DNA from: Rubrobacter sp.
GTDB lineage: Bacteria > Actinomycetota > Rubrobacteria > Rubrobacterales > Rubrobacteraceae
NCBI GenBank assembly: GCA_013817025.1
Contig: JACDDK010000015.1
Coordinates: forward strand, 5,561 to 11,855
DNA length: 6,295 bases
Reading direction: 5' to 3'
Shown: piece by piece, positions 5,722 through 6,295 of the stretch
Layout: every line of letters begins with the position of its first letter
How positions within the stretch are numbered: position 1 is the stretch's first letter
Notes under the pieces: model-generated
Database searches by the model: none
Seen by the model: only the letters and a program-made list of their open reading frames with translations
What the model was told of the DNA's origin: nothing
Program-made: the position numbers and the translations under genes

Positions 5722-5745
5722 AGGGGCCTATGAAGTTACGACCGG

Positions 5746-5774
5746 AGTGTAACAGCGGCATCGCGTTGTTACAA
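5746..5774 (-). promoter_or_regulatory. likely rpsF-operon promoter with overlapping dyad
   Basis: TTGTAA (5774-5769) and TACACT (5751-5746) are separated by exactly 17 nt, each matching consensus at 4 of 6 bases. The predicted start near 5739 gives a leader of about 65 nt to the ATC. A perfect inverted repeat, TGTAACA-N12-TGTTACA (5748-5773), covers the -35, the spacer and part of the -10, as an operator would. No regulator is identified. Confidence 0.5.
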
Positions 5775-5784
5775 ACTACTCTTA

Positions 5785-5946
5785 TCACTCTTCCCGAACG
5801 GCAAGTTCGTGTCGATGCTTGATCTCTCTCCTCTTGCGCTCGGCTACCGCGTAGGAGAGCGCGAACACCACGCCGTCGGACACCAGACCAAAGAGCGCGG
5901 CGTTCGCCAGAGACGCCCGCCTCTTCACCAACAGCCGCAGAGCCAT
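5785..5946 (-). CDS. small membrane protein, 53 aa, hypothetical
   Basis: This short ORF starts with ATG at 5946, preceded by GGAG with 5-nt spacing (5952-5955), and ends with TGA. Its sequence is organised like a small single-pass membrane protein. A basic start contains KRR (residues 8-10). A hydrophobic stretch of about 23 residues follows (about 13-35; ANAALFGLVSDGVVFALSYA), with an Asp near its middle. A highly charged tail ends it (ERKRREIKHRHE, about 36-47). A -10-like TAGAAT lies at 5992-5997. It lies between the rpsF promoter region and the divergent ABC gene. I do not recognise a family. The SD, promoter-like element and membrane-protein pattern support a real gene; its short length and lack of known homologues count against it. 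Confidence 0.5.
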   Translation of the reverse strand: MALRLLVKRRASLANAALFGLVSDGVVFALSYAVAERKRREIKHRHELAVREE

Positions 5947-5991
5947 CTAGACTCCAGCCGCGTCTTTCCACGCGTACACACCAGAGACCGC

Positions 5992-5997
5992 ATTCTA
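5992..5997 (-). promoter_or_regulatory. possible -10 box for the small membrane ORF
   Basis: The minus strand reads TAGAAT, 5 of 6 bases of the -10 consensus, about 45 nt before the ATG at 5946. No good -35 is visible at 16-19 nt. It sits within 30 bp of the divergent -10 of the ABC gene, so the two promoters could interfere with or share regulation with each other. Confidence 0.35.
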
Positions 5998-6019
5998 GCC
6001 TGTCCCGCCTCCACGCGGA

Positions 6020-6025
6020 TATACT
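6020..6025 (+). promoter_or_regulatory. -10 box of a leaderless ABC transporter gene
   Basis: TATACT matches the -10 consensus at 5 of 6 bases. Its last base is followed by 6 nt and then the GTG at 6032, where transcription would be expected to start. There is no SD before that GTG and no clear -35. This is the usual layout of leaderless genes in actinobacteria and relatives. Confidence 0.5.
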
Positions 6026-6031
6026 CGGCGG

Positions 6032-6295
6032 GTGAGGGAAGAACGCGCTACGGCGGTCGAGACAGTAGACCTGGAGAAGGTCCACGGTGAAGGCTCCACG
6101 GCGGTGCGGGCGCTGAAAGGTATCTCGCTGAAGTTTCCGGCGGGAGAGTTTGCGGCGATCATGGGTCCAAGCGGATCCGGCAAGAGCACGCTGCTGCACT
6201 TGCTCGGCGCGCTGGACCAGCCCTCCTCGGGGAGTATCGCCGTGGGCGGCGTTGAGCTTTCGGGGCTCTCGGACAAAAAACTGACGCTCTTGCGG
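6032..6295 (+). CDS. ABC transporter ATP-binding protein, 5' part
   Basis: The first 88 codons are present and the gene continues past the right edge. It encodes the cytoplasmic ATPase of an ABC transporter. Walker A is GPSGSGKST (about residues 45-53), followed by LLHLLGALDQPSSGSIAVGG and LSGLSDKKLTLLR. The combination ALKGISLKFPAGEFAAIMGPSG and LLGALDQPSSG is typical of the MacB/LolD/FtsE-like group, whose partners are usually FtsX-type permeases; the permease would lie downstream, outside the window. The substrate cannot be told. The Q-loop, signature motif and Walker B lie beyond the edge. GTG at 6032 is chosen because it fits the family N-terminus and follows a -10 box by 7 bp. It is divergent from the small ORF and the rpsF cluster. 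Confidence 0.92.
   Translation, partial: MREERATAVETVDLEKVHGEGSTAVRALKGISLKFPAGEFAAIMGPSGSGKSTLLHLLGALDQPSSGSIAVGGVELSGLSDKKLTLLR

Noticed and set aside
5690..6276. Long minus-strand frames of 169 and 93 codons and a 93-codon plus-strand frame over the spacer and ABC gene
   Set aside because: They cross or oppose the ABC ATPase and promoter elements, lack SDs I can support, and resemble no protein family.

Overview
The window is GC-rich bacterial DNA. It carries a ribosomal-protein/replication cluster on the minus strand (rpsF, rpsR, rplI, dnaB), followed by two exported-protein genes and the start of a DUF4385-type gene. At the right edge a divergent plus-strand ABC transporter gene begins. 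The lipobox protein, strong GGAGG-type Shine-Dalgarno (SD) sites, a zinc-type S18 (CxxC...CxxH) and an apparently leaderless plus-strand gene fit a high-GC Gram-positive bacterium. My best guess is a deep-branching actinobacterium of Rubrobacter type, but this is an inference, not proved by the sequence.

Layout from right to left, the direction of transcription of most genes. An ABC-transporter ATPase gene starts at 6032 on the plus strand and runs off the window. Its -10 box lies 7 bp before the GTG. Back to back with it is a 53-codon minus-strand ORF (5785-5946) with a good SD and one likely membrane helix. Next is a promoter region containing a perfect 7-bp dyad, then a strong hairpin, then rpsF. 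The best SD of rpsF points at an ATC codon rather than at the in-frame GTG. rpsR and rplI follow closely. ssb, which usually sits between rpsF and rpsR, is absent. A roughly 100-nt structured spacer leads into dnaB.

dnaB (1853-4486) encodes the replicative helicase and is interrupted in frame by a 419-aa intein (2042-3298). The intein has all splicing blocks and a two-motif LAGLIDADG homing endonuclease. Splicing would give a 458-aa DnaB. Downstream, with its own likely promoter, is a lipoprotein with a leucine-zipper segment and a C-terminal domain (998-1735). After it comes a secreted, largely disordered protein ending in a short Cys/His module (347-904), then the DUF4385-like gene (298 to beyond position 1).

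How the genes relate: S6, S18 and L9 are ribosomal subunits made together with the replicative helicase, a classic translation/replication cluster. The rpsF and dnaB leaders both contain RNA structures that could tune expression. The exported proteins and the DUF4385 gene are not obviously linked to that cluster. I see no tRNA, rRNA, CRISPR array or insertion sequence. The intein is the one clear mobile element.
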